From: Siphonodentalium dalli
Taxonomy: Eukaryota > Mollusca > Scaphopoda > Gadilida > Siphonodentaliidae
Direction of reading: 5' to 3'
DNA length: 64,000 nucleotides
NCBI GenBank assembly: GCA_032622095.1
Contig: CP136067.1
Location: 176,362,556 to 176,426,555 of the forward strand
The notes beneath the pieces are model-generated. The model did not search any database. It was not told the origin of the DNA and saw only the letters and a list, made by a program, of their open reading frames with translations. This document shows positions 23,219-32,740 of the stretch, in pieces. The stretch's first letter is position 1; each line of letters starts with the position of its first letter. Made by a program: the position numbers and the translations under genes.

Positions 23219-24704
23219 ATGGCAAGCCACCCAAAAGACCCTCCACCAGACTATAACAACTCAACAAGAGATAACCCAGCATTTAATACGCAGTATGGCC
23301 AATACCCACCACCAAAAGGTAACTTACTGGTGCCGATACTAACATTTAACACGCAGTATGGCCAATACCCACCACCAAAAGGTAACTTACTGGTGCCGAT
23401 ACTAACATTTAACACGCAGTATGGCCAATACCCACCACCACAAGGTAACTTACTGGTGCCGATACTAACATTTAATACGCAGTATGGCCAATACCCACCA
23501 CCAAAAGGTAACTTACTGGTGCCGATACTAACATTTAATACGCAGTATGGCCAATACCCACCACCACAAGGTAACTTACTGGTGCCGATACTAACATTTA
23601 ATACGCAGTATGGCCAATACCCACCACCAAAAGGTAACTTACTGGTGCCGATACTAACATTTAATACGCAGTATGGCCAATACCCACCACCACAAGGTAA
23701 CTTACTGGTGCCGATACTAACATTTAATACGCAGTATGGCCAATACCCACCACCAAAAGGTAACTTACTGGTGCCGATACTAACATTTAATACGCAGTAT
23801 GGCCAATACCCACCACCACAAGGTAACTTACTGGTGCCGATACTAACATTTAATACGCAGTATGGCCAATACCCACCACCAAAAGGTAACTTACTGGTGC
23901 CGATACTAACATTTAATACGCAGTATGGCCAATACCCACCACCACAAGGTAACTTACTGGTGCCGATACTAACATTTAATACGCAGTATGGCCAATACCC
24001 ACCACCAAAAGGTAACTTACTGGTGCCGATACTAACATTTAATACGCAGTATGGCCAATACCCACCACCACAAGGTAACTTACTGGTGCCGATACTAACA
24101 TTTAATACGCAGTATGGCCAATACCCACCACCAAAAGGTAACTTACTGGTGCCGATACTAACATTTAACACGCAGTATGGCCAATACCCACCACCAAAAG
24201 GTAACTTACTGGTGCCGATACTAACATTTAACACGCAGTATGGCCAATACCCACCACCACAAGGTAACTTACTGGTGCCGATACTAACATTTAATACGCA
24301 GTATGGCCAATACCCACCACCAAAAGGTAACTTACTGGTGCCGATACTAACATTTAATACGCAGTATGGCCAATACCCACCACCAAAAGGTAACTTACTG
24401 GTGCCGATACTAACATTTAATACGCAGTATGGCCAATACCCACCACCAAAAGGTAACTTACTGGTGCCGATACTAACATTTAATACGCAGTATGGCCAAT
24501 ACCCACCACCACAAGGTAACTTACTGGTGCCGATACTAACATTTAATACGCAGTATGGCCAATACCCACCACCAAAAGGTAACTTACTGGTGCCGATACT
24601 AACATTTAATACGCAGTATGGCCAATACCCACCACCAAAAGGTAACTTACTGGTGCCGATACTAACATTTAATACGCAGTATGGCCAATACCCACCACCA
24701 AAAG
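23219..24704 (+). CDS. First coding exon of a TMBIM/lifeguard (GRINA-like) protein, N-terminal Pro-rich region with 23 alternative 5' splice sites
   Basis: TMBIM/lifeguard proteins are multi-pass membrane proteins of the Golgi, ER and related membranes that modulate calcium and cell death. Many members have a Pro/Gly/Tyr/Gln-rich cytosolic N-terminus. Here an acceptor AG (23209-23210) is followed by a short leader and ATG at 23219. The protein opens MASHPKDPPPDYNNS and reaches QYGQYPPPK, where AAAG|GTAACT forms a phase-1 donor at 23318. The donor is then repeated every 63 bp up to 24704. If the first donor is used, the exon codes only 100 bp. If the last is used, it adds 22 repeats of 21 residues. 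The open frame past the last donor stops near 24757. Joining any donor to 30525 makes a Gly codon and stays in frame. The minus-strand frame is also open through the repeat but is a shadow. Family assignment rests mostly on the next exon. Confidence 0.7.
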
Positions 24705-24724
24705 GTAACTTACTGGTGCCGATA
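23281..24724 (+). repeat. 63-bp coding/splice-site minisatellite, 23 units
   Basis: Twenty-three almost identical 63-bp units run from atttaatacgcag at 23281 to ggtgccgata at 24724. Two variable sites are seen. One codon is AAA or CAA (Lys or Gln before Gly), and one position in aaYacg is T or C. Because 63 is a multiple of three, the array reads through without stops as FNTQYGQYPPP(K/Q)GNLL plus VPILT. Each unit covers the exon end, the 5' splice site, a TACTAAC box and a CAG. GATA occurs at both outer borders (in gagataaccc upstream and ccgatagaaa downstream), which suggests a microhomology start of the amplification. Confidence 0.95.
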
Positions 24725-24782
24725 GAAACAGGGCTCAAAATGTACACCTGTCCCTGACTGTTAACCCTTTAACCAACAGAAC

Positions 24783-25007
24783 GGCCCTGTGCCAATGCAT
24801 TCTCTTATATATGCGAGTCGACCATAGGTCGCCTCGCATATATAAGAGAATGCATTGGCTTAACACATTAAAAATTATAAAATTGTTAAAGAATGTAAGA
24901 AAAAATGGTAAGTGTTAAAAAAAGATTTTTTTTAGGCCAATGCATTCTCTTATATATGCGAGGCGACCTATATAAGGCATATATAAGAGAATGCATTGGC
25001 ACAGGGC
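24783..25007. mobile_element. Small foldback element with four copies of one inverted motif
   Basis: Outer ends ggccctgtgcc and ggcacagggc are inverted. Inside, the block gccaatgcattctcttatat occurs four times in alternating orientation (about 24791, 24838, 24937 and 24978), making two hairpins separated by an A-rich spacer. No target-site duplication is clear. It lies 60 bp after the minisatellite. Confidence 0.75.
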
Positions 25008-25247
25008 ATAACTGTACTTAACTATCACAATGTGGTCAAGGAGCCGGTTCCAATGATATCCATATTTGTATGGTTCTATTGAGACAGACCGAAGATATTT
25101 TAGGCTGTTGAAGCTTTATTTGGCCGGTTTGTTGGGTAAAGGGTTAACTGCTTCTGTGGACAGGTAGATTCTTATGCTAGTTATCTGTCACCTGTATCTG
25201 GTGACTCCATAAGCTTAATCTACAAGCTGTTTTCGAAATTGAAAATA

Positions 25248-25419
25248 CAGTAATGCCCTAAATAATCGACTCCTTAACCACAGCAGAATTATGGGTAACT
25301 TTTCAGGATTTAGTCGGAAATATGGCTTGTTGCCATTCATCGGAAAGCTCTCGGTAAATCCTGAAGAGTTACCCATAAGTCTGCTGTGGTTAAGGAGTCG
25401 ATTATTTAGGGCATTACTG
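25248..25419. mobile_element. TA-target foldback MITE, copy 2, internally deleted
   Basis: Ends CAGTAATGCCCTAAATAATC and their inverse are flanked by TA on both sides (25246-25247 and 25420-25421), as in mariner-type elements. Compared with the other copies, the right arm lacks about 40 bp (the part pairing with tatggcttgttgccattc), leaving 172 bp. Confidence 0.9.
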
Positions 25420-25524
25420 TACATGTACACGTAGAATAATAAATCGGATTGAGATATCTCTTTGTCCAGATTGATTTGCTTTGATTTACTGTACCTAGAC
25501 TGTTGCCCAACAGTAACTCAAAAG

Positions 25525-25777
25525 CAAGCCTTGAAATAGGGTGTCTGTCATTTGCAAAATGAGGTCCCCAGAGGGTGAATTTAGTGATGCTACCCCGCAT
25601 AGCGGGCTAGCATCACCAAATTCACCCTCTGTGGACCTCATTCTGCTTACACCTCAGCAGAATGAGGTTCCCAGAGGGTAATTTGGTGATGCTAGCCCGC
25701 TATGTGGGGTAGCATCACTAAATTCACCCTCTGGGGACCTCATTCTGCAAATGACAGACACCCTATTTCAAGGCTTG
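25525..25777. mobile_element. Double-hairpin MITE with 8-bp TSD, copy 1
   Basis: Ends CAAGCCTTGAAATAGGGTGT and their inverse are flanked by the duplication CTCAAAAG (25517-25524 and 25778-25785). Inside are two successive hairpins, each built from gaggt(c/t)cccagagggt and its inverse with a gcgggctagcatcac centre. The element is thus a palindrome of palindromes. The 8-bp duplication suggests a hAT-like transposase. Confidence 0.92.
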
Positions 25778-26223
25778 CTCAAAAGTTCTTGAGAAAGAAT
25801 TAATTGGGTGAGATTATTAAATATCCAGTTTTGTTTAATAATCTAAAAAATTTACAGTACAGTTTTAATTGTAATGCTAAATGTTATAAAAGTACTCATT
25901 CAGACAATTGTTCAGACAATAAGTTATATTTTTCTTTTAAATAACAAAATCTCCTTATTTTGCTGTTGAGAGTGTTGTGTGGGCAGATGTCAGTAGCCAA
26001 TCATTCTGAATGAGAAATTGCCTGTTAACTTCAAAACTTAAATATAAATTCTTTAATTGTGGTACTAACTAGTGTTATTCTCTTCTGTTCCTTTCTCGTC
26101 AAAATGTGGTTGACAAATTCAGCAAATGATATTAAAACTATTTCAAGGCTCAAGTACCAGTTGACATCATTCATGCATTCAAATCGTATATACATGTATG
26201 CTTGTGAGAAATTTAATTGGAAC

Positions 26224-26655
26224 CAAAACTGAGTTTAGTGTGCCTGTCATTTGCAGAATGAGGTATCCAGCATAGCGGGCTAGCATCACTAAATTCACCC
26301 TCTGGGGACCTCATTCTGCTTAGACCTCATCTTCTCTGGAAAGTTTCTTTATTATAAAATTTCTATAGACACTTCTTCACATAGATTCTATTTCTTTTTT
26401 AGTTTAATTTCTCCAAATCTCCAAATTGGCAGAGAACATATTGCATAATCAAGGTTCCCAATGGGTGTACATCACAATATTCATCATTTGGAAACTTCAG
26501 TCTGAGTCTGTCTCCCATAGAAAATTAGGCCTAAGCAGAATGAGGTCTCCAGATTTGAATTTAGTGATGCTAGCCCACTATGCGGGATAGTATCATTAAA
26601 TTCACCCTCTGGGGACCTCATTCTGCAAACGACAGGCACACTAAACTCAGGCTTG
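26224..26655. mobile_element. Double-hairpin MITE with 8-bp TSD, diverged copy 2
   Basis: Ends CAAAACTGAGTTTAGTGTG and CACACTAAACTCAGGCTTG are flanked by ATTGGAAC (26216-26223 and 26656-26663). The two hairpins are recognisable but separated by about 190 bp of unrelated sequence (26340-26530), and the left hairpin is partly deleted. The terminal 20 bp differ from copies 1 and 3, which marks a subfamily. Confidence 0.85.
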
Positions 26656-26663
26656 ATTGGAAC

Positions 26664-28754
26664 TTATTTACATTGGTTACTCTTTATGCTCATGAGTCAC
26701 AATTGAACTTGGTGTGGTTACCTTCCCTCTATGACAGCCTACATGCACATGTATGTGCTTATTGAAAGGCTATTGAAAGGCCCTGTAAATGCCATGTACA
26801 GGGATTTTTATGGGGATTGGTCTTTGTGCCCTGTCAAAACTCAAAATAAAAAAACAATTAGCAGGCTAGAATTTCTGCCAAAATCAACAATAAAATTGCC
26901 AGGCGACAAATCGCTCTCTTTGTCTAGGATGATAACACCATAGTTATGACTAATTATATTCATGTCTGCATGCATTATATGGACAAGTGTTTTAGAATAT
27001 ATAAATAGTACATTCAGTAACCTGGTCATAATTACTTGCGCCAGTCCATGCTGGACGCAAGTGATGTTTTCGGCTCGGATGTCTGTTTATCCTTCCTTCC
27101 GTGAATATGTTACGTCATACCGGAAGTACATACTGTAAAAAATGAACACGCGCTAATATGAAATGGTTGCATCAATTGTAATTTAAATCCACATATATAC
27201 TTAATTTGCATTGTTATCTGGTTTCATTTTGGTAATAAATCGTTCATAAATGAACAATATTGAATTATTTCTTCCTGGAAACCGATCAAGACGCCATGAC
27301 GTCACGACGCACATCAGGACGTCACAAGCTACATGGGCGCGCAAAACACCAGACATGATTGCGTCGATGTCCAGACAGCTGAGACAAGTATTACACGGAC
27401 AGGCTAAACCACTCCATCTGCCAACAACTTCGTGTTTTATTATTATAAATATATATACTGCATGTAAAACAAACGTGGGCAACAGTACATGCCCATTAGA
27501 AGCCTATTTTATGTAACTTGAAACTCGAGGAAATGAGTTGAGATCAAGTCTAAAAGATGCGTGCGGAATCGTTTTTTTCGCAGTGACTGTGAGGTGCGAA
27601 CATATTTCTGGAAAGTTCAAAACATTTTCGAAAGATCCTGGTGCATATAAATCATGTCCGGCCAAACAGTCGAGCGCGTGGTTCAATTGAAAAACAATTG
27701 CACTGAAAATGTGAATGTGGAAACATGGATTATTAAAATGCCTTATTAATTAACTGGGAAAACAAGCTTTCTCATTCTCAACGCAATAGACATTTTGATA
27801 TGTTCCCGAAGTCTGTAGATCAGTCGCTAAGGGCATGTTCACATTGACACATTGTTAATCAAAGACTAACCAATGATCGCGTTTCTTTTATTTAATTGTG
27901 TCGGTATTTTGTAATTTACTTTGATGGTTTTTACCACTGGCATACACACTTGATATAATTCTAGTCAAACTAGTAAGTTAACCCAATTGGTATATAATAT
28001 AGCATCATCGGCAACCAATCGTCTTCACACCCTTCATATGAACGATGTCTATATTGTTATATTAATATGTCAAACAACTTGTACGTATTACTAAGACTAT
28101 CATTAGTGTAATAGATCAACTTGAGATAACAGAGATATTCTGTCCGTACACACAACTATTTCAGCGATGGATGAACAGAGATTTGATATCTAGATTTTTG
28201 TTATCGATCTCTCAAACAAGGGGCCAGCACCCGTGGTTCAAACTGTTGTTGGCAAGACACCACACAACATGCCAAATGTGTGATGGGCGCAAGTATAGGC
28301 AGCTCCAGTGAGTGCATTCTAGTTACATTTGCAGTCAAACCAGCAGGTGCTCAATGTCCTAAAGCTATACTTGGAGAGTCAGAGTTTGCTTTTTCATACT
28401 ACATGTACATGTGTATGTGATATGGCATTGACAACTAATTGACTAGTGACCATTGACTAATCGAATAGTTAATTTCTTAATCATTTCAACACTATTAGTA
28501 ATGCAAAACTTGGGTTTATTCTGTCAATTTGAGGCAATAATTCGGTTGGAAAAGTCTGATAGCCATGTACAGTACTTATTAATCAGCGGGGGCACAAAAC
28601 CTACAAAATGTCTGCTTGACAATGACTGGTTTTCTAGAAATTACATTAGAACAAAAGAATGCCCTCCTAAATTTGTTGAAGTACAATTGCCTTCCTGAAT
28701 GTCATTCATTTTTAGAATTTAAATATTATATACAATACGTGTACATGTACTTGT
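26664..28754. other. Intronic sequence, no exon seen
   Basis: A GC-rich hairpin cttgcgccagtccatgctgg / cgcaag at 27036-27061 looks like the edge of a dispersed repeat. ORFs of 60-93 codons at 26731-27686 and 28453-28698 lack recognisable domains. No splice-bounded exon fits the TMBIM frame. Confidence 0.5.
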
Positions 28755-28824
28755 AGGTCATTTTGCATGTTCTTCTATGATGTTCTCAATATAGACCATC
28801 GTAGAATAACATGCAAAATGACCT
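28755..28824. repeat. 70-bp hairpin
   Basis: Arms of about 28 bp starting aggtcattttgcatgtt are inverted around a 13-bp loop (ttctcaatataga), with one or two mismatches. Confidence 0.8.
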
Positions 28825-28894
28825 GTCAGTATACATGTATAAAATTGTCTTCAGTTACATTCTCATGGCTCCAAAAGATCGCGCTTGTCAAAGC

Positions 28895-29149
28895 CAAACC
28901 TTGAAATAGGGTGTCTGTCATTTGCAGAATGAGGTCCCCAGAGAGTGAATTTAGTGATGCTACCCCCGCATAGCGGGCTAGCATCACCAAATTCACCCTC
29001 TGGGGACCTCATTCTGCTTACACCTCAGCAGAATGAGGTTCCCAGAGGGTGAATTTGGTGATGCTAGCCCGCTATGCGGGGTAGCATCACTAAATTCACC
29101 CTCTGGGGACCTCATTCTGCAAATGACAGACACCCTATTTCAAGGCTTG
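28895..29149. mobile_element. Double-hairpin MITE with 8-bp TSD, copy 3
   Basis: It is nearly identical to copy 1 (25525-25777). It is flanked by GTCAAAGC (28887-28894 and 29150-29157). The left terminus reads CAAACC where copy 1 reads CAAGCC. High similarity between copies implies recent activity of the family. Confidence 0.92.
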
Positions 29150-29213
29150 GTCAAAGCACAAAGTGTCTTTTGAACAGCAAGCAGGACTATTGACAGAGGC
29201 TGCAGGTTTTCTT

Positions 29214-29310
29214 TCCAACGAATGGCAACAAGACATATTTCAGACTAAATCCTGAAAAGTTACCCATAATTCTACTTTGGTTAAGGAGTCAATTACTTAG
29301 GGCATTACTG
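29214..29310. mobile_element. TA-target MITE, right half only
   Basis: Only the right arm (from gaatggcaacaag to ggcattactg) is present, followed by TA. The left arm is missing. It sits about 60 bp after the double-hairpin copy 3. Confidence 0.8.
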
Positions 29311-29334
29311 TACAGTATATGGCGCAATTTTCAC

Positions 29335-29545
29335 CACGCACCATTAAAGCGATTGATTTGCAACTCGTCTGCTTGTTAACTGTGACGTTATTAGCAGGAG
29401 AGTATTAATATTTGAAGACTATAGCCCTGGCAATAGTTCACGCACCATTACAGCGATTGATTTGAAAGTTGTCTGCTTATTAACCATGACATCAGCTATC
29501 AGCTGACGGAAGACTATAACCAGGGTGATAGTTTGCTTACCGGGC
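29335..29545. repeat. Two diverged tandem copies of a ~108-bp unit
   Basis: Copies starting cgcaccattaaagcgattga (29337) and cgcaccattacagcgattga (29445) share several blocks, including gaagactata. Their middles differ. Confidence 0.75.
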
Positions 29546-29659
29546 AATGGTCAAAATTACTCTCCAACACGTGATGTCCAATCAAAAGACAGTATGACAC
29601 CCTGTGAATTCCACACATATAATAAATATTGAATACGGTACACCCATAGTAGCAGAGAG

Positions 29660-29755
29660 TACCAAATTTTCACCATGAGTGGAATTGTGGTTTTAACAAT
29701 GAGCCTTTTGGTGATTGGTTAAAACCACAATACTACGGGTTGTGAAAATTTGGTA
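29660..29755. repeat. 96-bp hairpin
   Basis: Imperfect arms of about 38 bp run from taccaaattttcac and gtgaaaatttggta inward to gtggttttaac / gttaaaaccac, with a 20-bp loop. It could be a small MITE. Confidence 0.8.
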
Positions 29756-30246
29756 ACTTTATGTGTGTATTTTATTTATGCAATAATTATTAGTCTTGAT
29801 TTGTTCTGCAAATTCAACTACTCCGCTGTTTTCTTTCAAAATGTATCCTCACTGAGGGAAACAATCATGATGCTGCATGGAATGTGCCTCTCTCTTAGTA
29901 ATGCATACTTTTACATCATGATTTCAGCCTGTTTCTAAGCCATCACTGGCATCAGTCACTTGATATAGCATTCATATGTTTCCTAGTTAATTTGACACTA
30001 GCAAGATACATTTGATTGCAATGCATGCAGTTTTCATCCTATCTAATTAATATCATCACAACTTCAAATTTTAAATCAATGTATCAGAACTATCTGGCTA
30101 ACTCCCATGCAGTTCTACTATGGGTATAAACATTTAACCCATGAAATGATGTTTTAATATTTAGACATGCAGTAGAATATTTATACCCACAGTAGGGTGT
30201 AAAGATGAAATTTACAAAATAGGTGTTATACTCACAATAGCATATA

Positions 30247-30459
30247 CAGTAATGCAATAAATAATTGACTCCTTAACCACAGCAGAATTATGGGTAATTT
30301 TTCAGGATTTAGTCGGAAATATGGCTTGTTGCCATTCATCGGAAAGTTCTCACTGGGAGCTTTCCGATGAATGGCAATAAGCCATATTTCTGACTAAATC
30401 CTGAAAAAGTACCCATAATTCTGCTGTGGTTAAGGAGTCGATTATTTATGGCATTACTG
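30247..30459. mobile_element. TA-target foldback MITE, copy 4, full length
   Basis: Ends CAGTAATGC and GCATTACTG are flanked by TA (30245-30246 and 30460-30461). The arms are about 98 bp with a loop at ttctcactgggagc. It lies 65 bp upstream of the coding exon acceptor. Confidence 0.9.
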
Positions 30460-30524
30460 TAGGCCATTATCACATAAATGAGTTTACTGTACATACATGT
30501 AAAATGTAATTTTTGTCAATCCAG

Positions 30525-30847
30525 GAGCTCCTCCACCCAGCTATAATACTCCCGGTGGATATTCTCAACCTGCAGCACACCCGCCACCTGTTGGCTTTAC
30601 TAATGCCGGCCCTGCCTACGGACAGTCAGCACATGGGCAACAACCATATGGGCAACCAACAGGCAGCCCCTCACGTCAACCATATGGGCAACCAACAGGC
30701 AGCCCCTCACGTCAGCCCAAGCCCATGACAACACATTCCCGAGAAAGTCTCGATACTGAAAGACTTGGACATGTTGGAGACGATGAACCAACATTTAATG
30801 CTGACTCCTTTTCAGACAAAGCCATCAGGAGAACATTCATTAAGAAG
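30525..30847 (+). CDS. Second coding exon of the TMBIM/lifeguard (GRINA-like) gene
   Basis: The exon follows the acceptor tttttgtcaatccag and ends at ATTAAGAAG|GTAAGT, a consensus donor in phase 0. It supplies two bases to complete a Gly codon and then 107 codons. The order is APPPSYNTPGGYSQP, further Pro/Gly/Gln-rich sequence, two exact copies of a 12-residue repeat (QPYGQPTGSPSR, encoded at 30641-30676 and 30677-30712), a hydrophilic linker, and finally ADSFSDKAIRRTFIKK. That last block matches the conserved segment just before the first membrane span in TMBIM/lifeguard proteins (D-x-x-I/V-R-x-x-F-I/V-R/K-K). The hydrophobic spans must lie in later exons beyond 64000. Which family member it is (GRINA/LFG1, TMBIM1/RECS1 or LFG2-like) cannot be decided. 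Confidence 0.8.
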
Positions 30848-30929
30848 GTAAGTGAATGCGTCTCCAATCATATACCTCTCATGTTAAAAACAACCAGGGG
30901 CTTTAAAATGGCCATTTCCATTCATGTTT

Positions 30930-31534
30930 ATGTACAACATCTCGTTCGAGTTCGAAAATCAGGTTTGTCTGATTTTTAGTCGAGGTTTAGTATATGGATC
31001 TATCACATCTATTTTGGTCCTTCTCCTCTAAACAGAAATTGTTTTGTATTAACACGATAACTTGAACATACATCAACCGATTCCATTCATATTTATTATA
31101 TGGATCTTTCCCAATAATATCTCAATCAAGTTCAAAAACCAGGTTCGTCTGATTTTTTTTTATACCTGAGCTATGGCCCTTTTAGTTTTTCTATTTTTAG
31201 CAATTTTAAGGCCTTTAGCACAATAACTTGAACAAATGTCAACCAATTCCATCATATTTGGTTTATGGATCTTTCACAACAAAACCTCAATTGAGTTCGA
31301 AAACAAGGTTAGTCTAAATTTTAGTCGAGATTTTGAAGTTTAGTATATGGAACTTTTACATCTTATATGGCCTTTCTTCTATTACAGAAATTTTATTGTT
31401 TTCACGCGATAACTTGAACATACGTCAACCTTTTCCATTTTCATATTATGGATTTTCACATTAATGTCTGATTTTTTTTACTTGACTTAATGGCCCTTAG
31501 TTTATCTAATTTTACCAATTTCATGACAATTAGC
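30930..31534. repeat. Degenerate intronic repeats with alternating halves
   Basis: A segment A (ataacttgaac...caaccgattcca...tcaagttcaaaaacc) recurs near 31055, 31223 and 31409, again after the hAT element at 32744, and partly at 30940. It is followed alternately by B1 (agtcgag...tttagtatatgg) and B2 (acctgagctatggccctttt or acttgacttaatggccctta). An A-B1-A-B2 dimer of about 320-350 bp is implied. The copies are strongly diverged. Confidence 0.75.
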
Positions 31535-31542
31535 ACAATAAC

Positions 31543-32740
31543 TAGGGCTGAGCGATATTGGCCCCAAAAAATATCGCGATATTATGGCGACAACATCGCG
31601 ATACACGATATTATCGCGATATTATTTTGGTATATTACAATTGGTAAATACAATGTACAATATATGCAATATTTCATGAATAATGTTTGCACAATACATA
31701 CCTACGTTTTATTTACGATTTGTGGGTCATGAGAGGTCGAGTAAATGTGTATTGAACAATTATCAGTAACATCACAGTATACATGTATATAATGACCACT
31801 CGTCTGCAACAATTGACAGTTTGCCGACGGAGAAATAATAACTTTGAAACAAAGGGATATAATCATATAACATGGCCCACGTGCGTTTTTGCATACATTT
31901 TTAGAGTTATATCCCTTTGACCATAGCGCTCAACACCATGCACACATTAAGCACCGCATTCGGTTTCAAATTGCCATTTTATTAATTTGTGAGGAATTGG
32001 TTGTTTGTGAGACTATTTATCAGTGGTAATTGGTAGTTGGTATATATATAGCACCGTGGGACTTCAATGTCCATATACGGCAGCCCTGGGAATTAGCGTC
32101 GACAATGCCAAATGGGCAGTGCCGAGGCAAAAGCCGACGTGAAATGAATTTGCGTCGGCATTTTTTTAGCTGAGGAAAATAAATATAGACAATCATGTTC
32201 AATTAGTTTGTGAATTTGACATTTGTTGAAGCGATAGCAATGCCATGATCCGTACGGCACATGTCCACAAAATCATTTTACTCGCACACATTGAGACGAT
32301 CAGCTAGACTAAGTGTGGTCAATATAAAATCTGACATCGTAATCCGTCTCCAAGCAACCGGTTACGGTTGATAGAGCAAGCTGCACCAACTTGAAAGGAG
32401 GTCATTGTGCCAGTCGCATGCGCGCGACATACCAATCTCACAGTGTAGCCAACTGATGCTACTAGTATCTCTTTGATGTTTCCGACGAAGCATATCCAAC
32501 TTGACAAGCACGTGCTCCGATGTTTTAAAACGTTTTCTACAAGCGTATTTCCGTGAAGTTTGGGACTATTATACTTACTCTAACTTCGCTGTTTGTTGAG
32601 ACCATATGATGGGTTTCAACCTACATGGAGAATATTACAACTTGGGACGGTATTACGATATTTTTATTTCAGACGATATTATTGACGATATCAAATTTAA
32701 ACCGGCTATACCCGATATATCGTCATACCGCCCAGCACTA
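31543..32740. mobile_element. Non-autonomous hAT element, 1.2 kb, 8-bp TSD
   Basis: Ends TAGGGCTGAGCGATATTG and, inverted, TAGTGCTGGGCGGTATGAC are imperfect terminal repeats. The duplication ACAATAAC flanks it (31535-31542 and 32741-32748). Removing the element and one duplication restores cacaataacttaaacgaatg, which matches the parallel repeat copy at about 31219. Sub-terminal atatcgcgata boxes occur at the left end. There is no transposase ORF. An internal hairpin (aaagggatataa and its inverse) lies at about 31852-31920. Confidence 0.93.

Larger units (their letters stand above)
24705..30524 (+). other. Intron between the two TMBIM coding exons
   Basis: It begins at GTAACT after the last repeat unit (or up to 1.4 kb earlier if an upstream donor is used) and ends at the acceptor tttgtcaatccag (AG 30523-30524). 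It contains a foldback element, three complete copies of one 8-bp-TSD MITE family, two and a half copies of a TA-target MITE family and several hairpins. The spaces between them show no other coding exon. Confidence 0.65.

Noticed and set aside
23251-24747. A 498-codon minus-strand ORF through the minisatellite
   Set aside because: A 63-bp unit without stops is open in the complementary frame too. The splice signals and the match to the TMBIM exon favour the + strand.
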